Shown in pieces: positions 27,157 to 35,676 of a stretch of DNA of 64,000 bases. Position 1 is the stretch's first letter, and the number at the start of each line of letters is the position of its first letter. The DNA is taken from NCBI RefSeq assembly GCF_001183865.1, contig NZ_CP012020.1, positions 248,001 to 312,000 on the forward strand. Reading direction: 5' to 3'. The translations under genes were made by a program, and so were the position numbers. The DNA comes from Methylophilus sp. TWE2. Its GTDB lineage: Bacteria; Pseudomonadota; Gammaproteobacteria; Burkholderiales; Methylophilaceae. Under the pieces are notes generated by a model that worked only from the letters and a program-made list of their open reading frames with translations, made no database searches and was not told the DNA's origin.

Positions 27157-30100
27157 TACTCAGCCAACTCCCTTTGCCTCGCCATTGCAATAGCCTCTGC
27201 TCGCATGACTTCTATTTCCTGCTCGACGAGATTAGGGTTGAATTCCGGTAAGTCTTCCTTGAATTGGATGCGGATTTCTTCAGAAACGTTGTGCCCTTCA
27301 AACCTGACCGTGTTATTTTCAGGATCGCGCAATATGTCATAATATCGCCGCAGGAACGCAGTAAGAATTCCAAGATTTTCTCCTGGGCTGGCCATAAATA
27401 CCTGCAGGCCTAATTGCTCCAAGTAGCGCATGGTAGCAACAATGTTAGTAATATCCATCTTGTTAAAGGCTTCGTCTAGCAGCATCAGGCGCAGCCCGTC
27501 ATGATTTCCACGATCCAGCCTGTACGCCGAGGCAAGTGCGGCACCGGCGATCACATACAAGGGAGAGCGATGTTCGCCGCCAGATCCAGGGCCCAGACGT
27601 TTGCTGAGGTGACCCACGACCTTGTTTTCTTTTGTGATAGTATCTTCGCGCAGAATCTCAATATCGAAGTCATAGAACTCTCGATAGTCATCCAACGGAC
27701 TCTTAATGCCTGCCGCACCTGGAGCAGCCTTTTCATTTAGTAATTCCTTGAATTCTTGCGGCAAATCTCCCGCACCGCCCAGCAGGTCTTGCGTCGGGCC
27801 ATAGGCCGCCACATCCTTGATAAACTTGAGCAAAGACGCTAAGTGTGGTTTTACCACGCGACGGAAGCGGTAACGCTCGCCATTCGAGAATGATGGACAT
27901 TTGCTCAGGACTTCATTCAAGCGACTCATAGTGTCTCCGAGCCATTCAAGGTTGTCATTCAGCGCAATCGCAACGTCATTTCGGAATGTCTCCTGCGAGG
28001 TACGGTATGCTGCATCCATTTCTTTGCTGTAACCGGCAAGCTCTGTCTTCTCAAGACGCTGAAGCAGTTCGGCAAGCCATTTGTGTGCATCCCGCCATTC
28101 ACTGGTGTCCGTCAGGGTCTGTTCCTTGTAGTTCGTAAGGAATGCGCCGAACTCCTTCATGCCACGAACGATGGAGTCATTCATACGGTCTTTGGCACGT
28201 TCCCGCTGCTTATCGCAATGTGTCACCCTTTCCGGCAGCTTATCGTCGAACATTTCAATTACTCGATCCCATTGAGACAGCCAATATTCGTGGTCATACT
28301 CTGGGTTCTTCCGAGCCTCCTCGGCCGCATTTACAGCAGCTTGAACTCTCTCTTTAGCCTGCTCCTCATCCTTAACCAACTGAATGAGTTTTTCTTCGAT
28401 CTTACCGACTTCTCGGTTAAGGCTATCCTTTATAATGCTAAGTTCGGATGCTTTGTTTATCCATTCCTGTTCCTGCTGTCCCATACGGACATATTCTTCA
28501 TCAGCCATGCCCTCCAACAGCGAGGCATTCGACGACGCTTCGCGCTGCGCTCGATCCATTTCGACCAACGTTTCCGTCATGGACCTGACGATCAAATCCT
28601 CATTGGCAATAAGGCGCAGACTATCTATCAACGGTTGCAGACCTCGAATAGCGTTCTTGATAGCAGATATTATGGAAGCCGCCGCGGCAACTTCTTGTTG
28701 TACAGCTGCGATATGAGCGGGGCTACCTGTTCCGATCATAAAACTACTCTTGGGTGTTGGTCGCATCTTTTCGAAATCAGCGGCGGAAACCAGCATGCCG
28801 TCTGTCGTCATAGTTCTCTTTCCGGAGAGCGCCTCTGTATCCGTTGTCACTCGCATGATGTCGCCAAGCTGACGGCGAAGGAAGGCTACGGCAGCTGGGT
28901 GGTCTCCCTCAATCAGTTCTGCAACAGTGCCGGGTTCTGTATTTCGCCCTGTCTGCTGTCGGCTCGCCATGGCGATCTTCGCGCCGTAGACCGCTCGCTG
29001 GCCATTCATGCCGCGATAGATACGAAAAGCTTCCTTTTCCTCGTTGGGTTCGACCAATAAAGCCTGCAAATTGATGTTCAGGTAGGACTCGATCACCGGT
29101 TGCCACTCTAAATCAATGATTCTGACTAAGTCGCATACTGGCGTTGGATGCAGACCGTGATCCTGTAGCTCGGTGAGTAATCTTTGCACATGATTAGCCA
29201 GTTGTGGTCGTCCATCCTTGACCCTTTCTAGTGATGCCTGTAAGTCCTTGTGATTTTTGTCGGATTCTTCCAGTTGCTGGTTAAGCAAAGTCATTTGCCT
29301 CTGAACTTCGGAAAGCGCCTGCTCCGCACTCTTGATGGCTGGACGTATCGTGGTGTCCACGTCGTCGCTGGTCAGGATTTGCTCCCGCTCGGCCAAAGTG
29401 CGAATATCTTCTGCAGCAGCCGACATGGTTTCTGCCTGTCCTTTCAGGACTTCGGACTTGGCAGCTTCCGCCAGAGTCTTCTGAACGAGCTTTAGTTCGC
29501 TGCGAAGACTCTTCTCTTTCTGCTGTACCAGTTGCGTGTCAGCCTGAATTCTCGACTGCAAGACGCCATAATCTTTATGTGCGCCATGAGCTTCCTTCAA
29601 GGTCCGGTATCGCAGCGCCTCCTGGCTAGCAGAAGAGATATCGTCTTCCACTCTCTTCAGCTCATCACGCTTGGACTTTTGCTCATCCTCGACCTGCATT
29701 TTAGAGTCGATGGCTTGATTGTGGGCCTCTGTTGCAATCTCTAAGGATGTCATCTTACTCATGACATCCCATGTTGCCAGGCGGCCGCACTCCTCAGCCG
29801 CCTTAATGAACTCGGCTTCTACTTTTTTTCCATCGATGATTTTTCGCTCAATGTCGGCAACAAGTTGAGAGAGCTGCCGAAAAGTATCGGTGACCTCGCG
29901 GAACTTCCTAATATTGGTCGGGCGCGACTCCAGCACATCGTTTCGGACGATATGATCGACGGTGCGGTCGAAACGCATGCGTAAGGCGAAACGAAAAGCT
30001 CTGACAAACGATTCCATTTCTGGGACATTTCCCGAACCACGCAGTGCCAGCAGTACAGCTTTAATATAGCGTTGGGTATCTGGGTATAGCGAATCTTCTC

Positions 30101-30605
30101 CAGTAATCTTTTCCTTATCGCGCAGTTGATGACGGAAACTTGACCACTCGCGGGGCCGCTCCCGCCCGTCGACTACTTCCAGGTGATCGCTCATCTGAAG
30201 TTCGACTCCTGGCAACAAATATCGGCCAAGGACGTCATGACCATCACGATCCGAAGAGGCGCCGATACACACTCCCATTGTCAACGGAGCACCTGTTACC
30301 GTGTCTCGCCAGATTAATGAGATATACGTTGTGGCATGGTCTCGCGCTCTATCCTCGGCATTTTCTCCGTATTGCCCCAGGCAGTAGGCGCGAAGCGTGC
30401 GTGACGTGCGTTGCTCCTCATCTGCTTGAGCATTCAGGGCGAAATTGCGAGTATTTGCTCCAAGCATGGCTATCTGAACCGCGTCTAGCATCGAGCTTTT
30501 GCCACTGGCGTTTGGTCCGAAAATACCGGTGATTTCATCCACCAAAATCTCTTCCCTCTCAAACAGGAAAAATTGGACTAAACGGATTTTTTCCAGTTTT
30601 TTCAT
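27156..30605 (-). CDS. jetC: Wadjet SMC/MukB-like ATPase JetC, 1149 aa
   Basis: SMC-like motor of the Wadjet complex. Walker A GPNASGKS is at residues 30-37 in GIFGPNASGKSSMLD. Long coiled-coil arms fill the middle, with a hinge-like region around residues 480-650. The C-terminal half-head has the ABC signature as RLGPGSGGEHRSPL and the Walker B with catalytic Glu as LMLLDEAFNKMD. ATP hydrolysis would drive DNA loop extrusion in a dimer with JetA (kleisin) and JetB. Overlaps jetB by 4 bp and jetD by 1 bp. Size and motif order match the family; no truncation is seen. Confidence 0.93.
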   Translation of the reverse strand: MKKLEKIRLVQFFLFEREEILVDEITGIFGPNASGKSSMLDAVQIAMLGANTRNFALNAQADEEQRTSRTLRAYCLGQYGENAEDRARDHATTYISLIWRDTVTGAPLTMGVCIGASSDRDGHDVLGRYLLPGVELQMSDHLEVVDGRERPREWSSFRHQLRDKEKITGEDSLYPDTQRYIKAVLLALRGSGNVPEMESFVRAFRFALRMRFDRTVDHIVRNDVLESRPTNIRKFREVTDTFRQLSQLVADIERKIIDGKKVEAEFIKAAEECGRLATWDVMSKMTSLEIATEAHNQAIDSKMQVEDEQKSKRDELKRVEDDISSASQEALRYRTLKEAHGAHKDYGVLQSRIQADTQLVQQKEKSLRSELKLVQKTLAEAAKSEVLKGQAETMSAAAEDIRTLAEREQILTSDDVDTTIRPAIKSAEQALSEVQRQMTLLNQQLEESDKNHKDLQASLERVKDGRPQLANHVQRLLTELQDHGLHPTPVCDLVRIIDLEWQPVIESYLNINLQALLVEPNEEKEAFRIYRGMNGQRAVYGAKIAMASRQQTGRNTEPGTVAELIEGDHPAAVAFLRRQLGDIMRVTTDTEALSGKRTMTTDGMLVSAADFEKMRPTPKSSFMIGTGSPAHIAAVQQEVAAAASIISAIKNAIRGLQPLIDSLRLIANEDLIVRSMTETLVEMDRAQREASSNASLLEGMADEEYVRMGQQEQEWINKASELSIIKDSLNREVGKIEEKLIQLVKDEEQAKERVQAAVNAAEEARKNPEYDHEYWLSQWDRVIEMFDDKLPERVTHCDKQRERAKDRMNDSIVRGMKEFGAFLTNYKEQTLTDTSEWRDAHKWLAELLQRLEKTELAGYSKEMDAAYRTSQETFRNDVAIALNDNLEWLGDTMSRLNEVLSKCPSFSNGERYRFRRVVKPHLASLLKFIKDVAAYGPTQDLLGGAGDLPQEFKELLNEKAAPGAAGIKSPLDDYREFYDFDIEILREDTITKENKVVGHLSKRLGPGSGGEHRSPLYVIAGAALASAYRLDRGNHDGLRLMLLDEAFNKMDITNIVATMRYLEQLGLQVFMASPGENLGILTAFLRRYYDILRDPENNTVRFEGHNVSEEIRIQFKEDLPEFNPNLVEQEIEVMRAEAIAMARQRELAE

Positions 30606-31261
30606 TCAGTCACCTCATGATCGTCTTCCGACTCAGTATCCTCAATTCGAGGCATATGATCTAACTCCTTCCATTGGGCGAGGCGAAGTAATGCCATTTC
30701 TCCGAGGATGTCAGCGATTGCTGGTCGGATGATGACGGCGTAAGGCAGTGTCTGATCGGAATCCCCCCTCTGTACCAAGCTTTCGTCGGACTTTTTGGCA
30801 ATTCCCCATCGCTTCATAGTTCGCATCAGCTCGGAAAATTCGCCTTTGCCTGGCAGTTCGCGCCCAGTCATTAAACGATATTTCTCTTCAAGCTCTACTA
30901 AGTCACAGACGACCTCGCCATCATCGGTAAATTGGCCAAGCCGTGCGCCTTCATCATAGAGTGCTCGCAGCACGAGGGCGAGCAAAGTCTGAGCCACGGA
31001 TGCCGTGCCAGCCTTTGCGTACTGGGGCTTGGCATAGACATAGCGCAACTGTCGGTTGACATCTAGTGTGATGCCCAGTGGGGCGAGGGCTTCCCTGAAG
31101 TCACGTTCGAAGCCCTCGATCAGCCAATAAGTGGCGCGGCTATGACGGTCCGCATAATAAATGACCTGTTCTACGACAAGTCGGTAAGCTGCAGACTCGA
31201 ACTCCTCCGACGTATGTTGCCCATTGGTGCGGGCGGAAAGATTATCCCAGTAGTGACTCAT
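30602..31261 (-). CDS. jetB: Wadjet KITE (MukE-like) subunit JetB, 219 aa
   Basis: A DUF4194-type winged-helix protein that binds the kleisin JetA and bridges to DNA, comparable to MukE. Seen are the N-terminal RLVVEQVIYYADRHSRATYWLIEGFERDFREALAPLGI and the winged-helix part VVCDLVELEEKYRLMTGRELPGKGEFSELMRTMKRWGI. The C-terminus is acidic. It overlaps jetA (upstream) and jetC (downstream) by 4 bp each, showing tight coupling expected for fixed stoichiometry. Assignment relies on these motifs and position between jetA and jetC. Confidence 0.88.
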   Translation of the reverse strand: MSHYWDNLSARTNGQHTSEEFESAAYRLVVEQVIYYADRHSRATYWLIEGFERDFREALAPLGITLDVNRQLRYVYAKPQYAKAGTASVAQTLLALVLRALYDEGARLGQFTDDGEVVCDLVELEEKYRLMTGRELPGKGEFSELMRTMKRWGIAKKSDESLVQRGDSDQTLPYAVIIRPAIADILGEMALLRLAQWKELDHMPRIEDTESEDDHEVTE

Positions 31262-32748
31262 TTTTTTGACTCCGAAGATCCGGCAGTGGCTTTTCTTGAT
31301 TCAACGATGAAGGGACGGCCGGAAATTCCATTCCCCTGGGTTTCTAATGTGCCTGTAAAGCGTACGCGGAAACCCTTGGCTAGTGTCATCGCCGAAAGCA
31401 TTAGCCGCCTGCTGTCGGCGCTCATAGCCATGCTGATGGACGACAGAGCCTGAAAGTTGCGCACATTGCTGACGGACTCCATATTCAGTTTTTCGCTGGA
31501 CAAATGTTCTTTTGAGTCCAGTTGCGAGCGTACATATTCAGCAAGTTTAGGTGCAGAGACAGACCGTGCTTGCTGCGCACGCAACATCACCCTAGACTTT
31601 GCCAACTCTCTTTCAGATGGCACATGCCGACGTAGATTGGAGGGCGCTGGGCGCTCGATATGTTTGCGCGGCTCTGCTAAAGCTTCTCCGCTAACTAACA
31701 CCCGTACAGGGAAGGGGTCACCTAGCCCTTGGGCATTGGATGACAACACGGCTTCAATTGCTTGCTTTACCATGTGATCGACTGGTCTCAGGGAGCGTAG
31801 CCGATATTCGAGGTAAGCGAGAGCTCGACGGTTAGCCATCCGGATCTCGTCATCAAGGCGCTCAAGATACTCGTCGATGCGACGTAAATCCTGCAACCTC
31901 TGTATATCCCGCTCAAATAGCATCTCTGCCCGGCGTCGATCGCCCGCACAGCGCCTGGACTCATACCAGCCAATCAGACGCGCTCGATGTTGTTCGGATT
32001 CCTGAATTTCACCCACTGCTCGGAGGATTTGTGGTCGGCGAGAAAGTGGATGTTCCTTTGTCCTAAGCTCTCGATAGTCACCAATGAAGACGTTTTCAAT
32101 ATACTGATTGAAAAAGAGCCGCACATATTGTGCCGTAGCGGTTTCTTTCGACAGTGAGTCCATGATGTCGCGCACGGTGGTGCCAGTGTTGCGCACATGT
32201 TCCATCAAACTCCGCGCCTGATCTGCCGTTTCAGAGAGCGTGTCGCCATCTGCCTGTCCATCAAGCACTTGCTGGATGTTGAGTTCTATGGAACGAATTT
32301 TGCCAGAGACGAATACAGGGCCGGTCTCAGCAAAAGACACCATAAAGGTGAGAAACTTGCTCACAGCAGGTCGCATCGTGACGCGCTTCTCAAGACCAAA
32401 TGATTCCATGCGAAACCAACCACTATCGGACAGGCGGTTGAATATCATGTGCGCTCGCACCGAAAAATCCGTCTCTAGCGGCTGACCATCCTCATTTTCC
32501 CAAGAGTCCTGACTCAGCAACTCATCTTGGATGTCCTGTAGTATTTCCCTAACTGCGAACCCCTTGCTCGGTGGTAGGGGAGCATCCGGGCCAAAACGGT
32601 TGGCATGCAAAGTGCATAAAAGCGCCCAGTATCGCTGACGGTTTGGCGATGCCAGTGGTGCGAAGATTCTCTCAGGCAAGCGCTCGAATAACAGGTTAGC
32701 AGCCGAGCCTACTCCATTTCGAGACGTTATGTTCCAGGGAATAGCCAT
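31258..32748 (-). CDS. jetA: Wadjet kleisin-like (MukF-like) subunit JetA, 496 aa
   Basis: The kleisin of the Wadjet SMC complex. The N-terminal part (NLLFERLPERIFAPLASPNRQRYWALLCTLHANRF) fits the DUF5716-like JetA family rather than the DUF3375 form, which suggests a non-type-I Wadjet, though typing needs comparison. Winged-helix-like N- and C-terminal ends flank a long charged helical middle (residues about 260-340). The start codon lies 22 bp inside the end of the WYL regulator gene, and the stop overlaps jetB by 4 bp. Predicted role is closing the JetC dimer ring and recruiting JetB. Confidence 0.85.
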   Translation of the reverse strand: MAIPWNITSRNGVGSAANLLFERLPERIFAPLASPNRQRYWALLCTLHANRFGPDAPLPPSKGFAVREILQDIQDELLSQDSWENEDGQPLETDFSVRAHMIFNRLSDSGWFRMESFGLEKRVTMRPAVSKFLTFMVSFAETGPVFVSGKIRSIELNIQQVLDGQADGDTLSETADQARSLMEHVRNTGTTVRDIMDSLSKETATAQYVRLFFNQYIENVFIGDYRELRTKEHPLSRRPQILRAVGEIQESEQHRARLIGWYESRRCAGDRRRAEMLFERDIQRLQDLRRIDEYLERLDDEIRMANRRALAYLEYRLRSLRPVDHMVKQAIEAVLSSNAQGLGDPFPVRVLVSGEALAEPRKHIERPAPSNLRRHVPSERELAKSRVMLRAQQARSVSAPKLAEYVRSQLDSKEHLSSEKLNMESVSNVRNFQALSSISMAMSADSRRLMLSAMTLAKGFRVRFTGTLETQGNGISGRPFIVESRKATAGSSESKK

Positions 32749-33593
32749 GGGTGCACCTCCTCGATATTCGAAATTGCCAGTTGATACTCAGGCGGCTTCT
32801 GTTTCTTTATATCCGTAGCCGCGCGTATATCCTGGATGAAGTAGTTAACCAGAGCCCCTCGGCAAGTATCAGTGCGCGCCGCAGTGTTGTTGAAGTATTC
32901 AAATCGGATCACGGACTCTTGTGCAGCAGTCAGCTCTGGATGTGCAACGAGTCGCACCTGCACATAGGTCACCCAAGCTACGTCATCTATCTCATCCCTT
33001 TCTGAATCGTCGTCGAGCAATACAGCCGAGACGATACGGCCAAGCGCATAGTCTCTGAACTGTTGATGTTCTGAACTGAACGCTCGGGTGTGCCAGCGTC
33101 GGCCTGCCTGTACCAGGCTATGTGGTGAGATTATTCGCTTGTGTGGCTCTGGATCGCTCATGGACATATAGCTGATCTCAATTCTCCGGTGTAACCGAAT
33201 AGCCTCTGTTATCGACGAAAAAATGCGAGGGGTTGGAGCTGAGATACTTGGATAAGCTGACCATGCTCCTCTATGGAGGGAAGGCTCTGTTGAAGCGTAT
33301 GGCAATCCGACCAAGGCCAGATACTGGTTCAAGGATGCCGAAACGTTATGATGCCCTTTAGCAGTCCTTGGCGCAGCTGTGAAGGCTGTCTCCGTGGCGT
33401 GATAGCTTTTAGTGACATTATCCCACTCTAACCAATCTGGATGAAGATCGCGAAATTCCCGAATCCACTCGCTAGCGCGCACCCCTTTTAGGTCGAATAT
33501 CTCACGTAGACGGGCGTTATTAAGCCTGCCTTCCCATAAAAGGATGGCTTCCAACAGAAATAGTCGCCGCACTAAAGAGGATGGTGTCTTCAT
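32727..33593 (-). CDS. WYL-domain transcriptional regulator of the Wadjet operon (BrxR/CapW-like)
   Basis: A winged helix-turn-helix at the N-terminus (LVRRLFLLEAILLWEGRLNNARLREIFDLKGVRASEWIREF) is followed by a WYL-type ligand-binding domain (RRIEISYMSMSDPEPHKRIISPHSLVQAGRRWHTRAFS, then the RDYALGRI motif) and a WCX-like C-terminal part. This layout matches BrxR/CapW repressors that control defence operons. The ATG at 33591-33593 (protein start MKTPSS) is preferred over the frame's first ATG eight codons upstream, because the extra codons fall within a perfect 39-bp palindrome that is better explained as the operator. It overlaps jetA by 22 bp and is the first gene of the operon, so it probably represses itself and jetABCD. 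Confidence 0.85.
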   Translation of the reverse strand: MKTPSSLVRRLFLLEAILLWEGRLNNARLREIFDLKGVRASEWIREFRDLHPDWLEWDNVTKSYHATETAFTAAPRTAKGHHNVSASLNQYLALVGLPYASTEPSLHRGAWSAYPSISAPTPRIFSSITEAIRLHRRIEISYMSMSDPEPHKRIISPHSLVQAGRRWHTRAFSSEHQQFRDYALGRIVSAVLLDDDSERDEIDDVAWVTYVQVRLVAHPELTAAQESVIRFEYFNNTAARTDTCRGALVNYFIQDIRAATDIKKQKPPEYQLAISNIEEVHPWLFPGT

Positions 33594-33630
33594 CTTACGG
33601 AAAATTGTATCATACAATTTTCCGTAAGAT
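33592..33630 (-). promoter_or_regulatory. Perfect 39-bp palindromic operator of the WYL-jet operon
   Basis: Two 19-bp arms, 33592-33610 and 33612-33630, are exact complements around a single base at 33611. The arm core is TTACGGAAAATTGTAT. A TATGAT -10-like hexamer on the minus strand lies at the centre (33613-33608), giving a very short leader before the start at 33593. No clear -35 element was found. This is an ideal binding site for the dimeric WYL regulator. Confidence 0.8.
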
Positions 33631-33781
33631 ATGCCTGGTTATAGATTATTTGTTAGATTGATCGGCTAACACGAAATGTAGCTTAATGCCGTGCTTCTTC
33701 AGAAGCATGTGGCCATACCCATAGTTTTTAATGTGGCTTACTTAGATATAATAAATTCCACTTTTTATTATTTTCATCTTA

Positions 33782-34468
33782 TTAGTAAAGCACCAGAATC
33801 GGCGTGAGGATGATTTTTGTAAAAATACCGGAACGAATGGGACCGTGTTTGATGTCTTCATCCTCAATTTTGATTAGCATCTTTTTGATGGTATGGAAAC
33901 TTGGTTCATTTTGACAAATTAATGCCTCCCTCAATAAGGCCAGTAATGCTATGAATCCATATGGCGAAGGGTTTCTAACCAAGCCTTCGTAAAACGCCGA
34001 TTCTGAAATTAATTGTTTTCGCCAGAACAGTGTGGATGAGTTTGCATTTTCGAGAATGATATGTTTACGTATCTCGAGGGGAAGTGACTCAAAAACCTCT
34101 CTGACAAACTTCATTGTGATTTCTTTCTCCATGTTGGCTAAGTCAAAAAACTCATCTGTCAGCCAATGGATGGTGCCAGGATATTTTTCTTCAACTAATT
34201 GAGCAATTCCTTTTCTACCACCCTTCTTTTCCTTAATCGTTGGCATTGTCTTGCCAAGACGGTATTTCTCCCAAAGTCTCGCACGTTGTTTATTGAAGTT
34301 TTCCCTGTCCACAGTGGACGGTGCAAATTCCTTTTCTAATTCATAAGCCGTTTTTCCACTCGCCTCTGCAACAGCGTTAAACCAGGTCTGCACTCTCAAT
34401 TGCTGCAGGGCTTTGTTCTTTTTTGGCCTGCCAACTGATCTTTTTTTGACTGATTTTGATTCGACCAT
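33782..34468 (-). CDS. Unrecognised basic protein with AT-hook-like start, 228 aa
   Basis: No family was recognised. The N-terminus is strongly basic (KSVKKRSVGRPKKNK) and contains GRPKK, like an AT-hook, so DNA or RNA binding is plausible. The rest is helical, with ARLWEKYRLGKTMPTIKEKKGG and LREALICQNEPSFHTIKKMLIKIED. Similar RPKK-type starts are seen in proteins near phage and integrative elements. It lies between the Wadjet operon and tnsA, 165 bp upstream of the WYL operator in the same orientation. It could be a transposon regulator or cargo. The extreme C-terminus (IFTKIILTPILVLY) is hydrophobic. Confidence 0.6.
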   Translation of the reverse strand: MVESKSVKKRSVGRPKKNKALQQLRVQTWFNAVAEASGKTAYELEKEFAPSTVDRENFNKQRARLWEKYRLGKTMPTIKEKKGGRKGIAQLVEEKYPGTIHWLTDEFFDLANMEKEITMKFVREVFESLPLEIRKHIILENANSSTLFWRKQLISESAFYEGLVRNPSPYGFIALLALLREALICQNEPSFHTIKKMLIKIEDEDIKHGPIRSGIFTKIILTPILVLY

Positions 34469-34944
34469 CGCGAATTCCGAGTATACACAGAGGAATTTAA
34501 AGGCATTTTATGCTAATAGTGTCATATTTTACATGAATAACTTGATACTAATGTGCAGTCTTGATTATTGAAAGTCCTAGGTTAGTTTGAAATGGAGACC
34601 CCCATTAAATGCAACCAAACGCAGGGTGTCTCAAAAGGTCAGCAACCATCCGGTTGTTGTAAACAAGAGAGGAACTAGTTCAGAAGAGTTGATATAGCCA
34701 AGAATGTCTTTTGCGGACATGAAATGCAAAACGACCCAAGTAGTGCAAATACTTGAGTCGCTTTTAAGAACATCTGTTTGTGTACCAGATGATTCTATTC
34801 TACGACACGTTAGCTGCTAGTCAAGAGCCTTAACGCGGGTAGTCTCGCATTTCTTCTGGAAAGGTGGTTTCAGCAGGCTGTTTTGCTGATGTCATCTTCA
34901 ATTCGCTCACTAGATCGTCTCTAGATTTTTTCTAGGAGGCTTTT
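34469..34944. other. Long region between the 228-aa gene and tnsA, with a terminator-like hairpin
   Basis: No gene is seen in these 476 bp. CGACCCAAGTA (34732-34742) pairs with TACTTGAGTCG (34750-34760) with one mismatch, and is followed by CTTTT; on the minus strand it is followed by TTTTG, so it may terminate in both directions. Near tnsA, CTAGA and TCTAG (about 34919-34935) bracket a T-run, followed by the AGGAGG ribosome site. The tns promoter should lie in the right half. Whether a small RNA ends at 34760 is unknown. Confidence 0.45.
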
Positions 34945-35676
34945 ATGAGTTATTTAATACCATCAGACTGCTCGGTAACGAGCATCGCTTTTGCCCCACC
35001 TGGGGAGTTAAGCCGCAAGGTTGTGAAGCGGTCGAATGCTAGGGTGACCTTCAAATACCCGAGCTGGAAAATGCAGACCAGTCTGCAGTGCGAATCTGAA
35101 AACGAGCGCAACTGCATGCTGTATCTGGACATGAGCCCTCATGTCATCAGCTTCAGACCGCAGCCCTGCGAAATCCAGTATGTCATGAATGGGCAAGACC
35201 ATGTCCACTATCCTGACTTCCATGTTGAGACCAATGGTGGTCAACACCTCATTGAGGTTAAAACCTTATCGGGTCTGGATCAGCATATTCGTGATCGCTC
35301 AGATCTGCTGACAAAGCTGTTGCCGAATCACGGATTCCAGTACCACCTAGTGATTGCTGAGTTGATTGATAACCCGGTGTTTCTGAGTAACGCCTGGTAC
35401 ATCAAACGCAATGGCAAGATTCAAATGCCTATGTTGGCCCGTGAGCAACTTCGTCGGCTTTTTCAGAGCATGGGTGGTATTCCATGGCGCTCTCTGCAGA
35501 GTACTTCTGAAAACCCGTACCTCAACCAGTACGTGTGCCAACTGATTCTGGAAGGGTTACTAGTCGTTGACCTTACAAAGCCCATTACAGCTGAAACATT
35601 GGTTGCCTGGGTTAATTATCAACATGCGGAAGGAGAAGGAACATGGGCGTCGCTTATTTCCAAAAAGGTGCAGTAA
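34945..35676 (+). CDS. tnsA: Tn7-like transposase endonuclease TnsA, 243 aa
   Basis: TnsA cuts the 5' ends of the transposon during excision, so that with TnsB the element leaves by a double-strand break (cut and paste). It has the restriction-endonuclease-like fold: ENERNCMLYLD with candidate E54, YPDFHV with D91, and HLIEVKT with E104 and K106, forming the PD-ExK type site. The C-terminal domain that binds TnsC follows. A strong AGGAGG ribosome site precedes the ATG. It overlaps tnsB by 34 bp. Presence of TnsA distinguishes this element from Tn5053/Mu-like replicative relatives and predicts clean cut-and-paste movement. Confidence 0.93.
   Translation: MSYLIPSDCSVTSIAFAPPGELSRKVVKRSNARVTFKYPSWKMQTSLQCESENERNCMLYLDMSPHVISFRPQPCEIQYVMNGQDHVHYPDFHVETNGGQHLIEVKTLSGLDQHIRDRSDLLTKLLPNHGFQYHLVIAELIDNPVFLSNAWYIKRNGKIQMPMLAREQLRRLFQSMGGIPWRSLQSTSENPYLNQYVCQLILEGLLVVDLTKPITAETLVAWVNYQHAEGEGTWASLISKKVQ

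Noticed and set aside
26465..31777. Plus-strand frames opposite the Wadjet operon, including a 325-residue frame at 28083-29060
   Set aside because: They are antisense shadows of jetC and jetA: no ribosome sites, no domains, while the minus-strand genes have clear catalytic motifs and overlaps.
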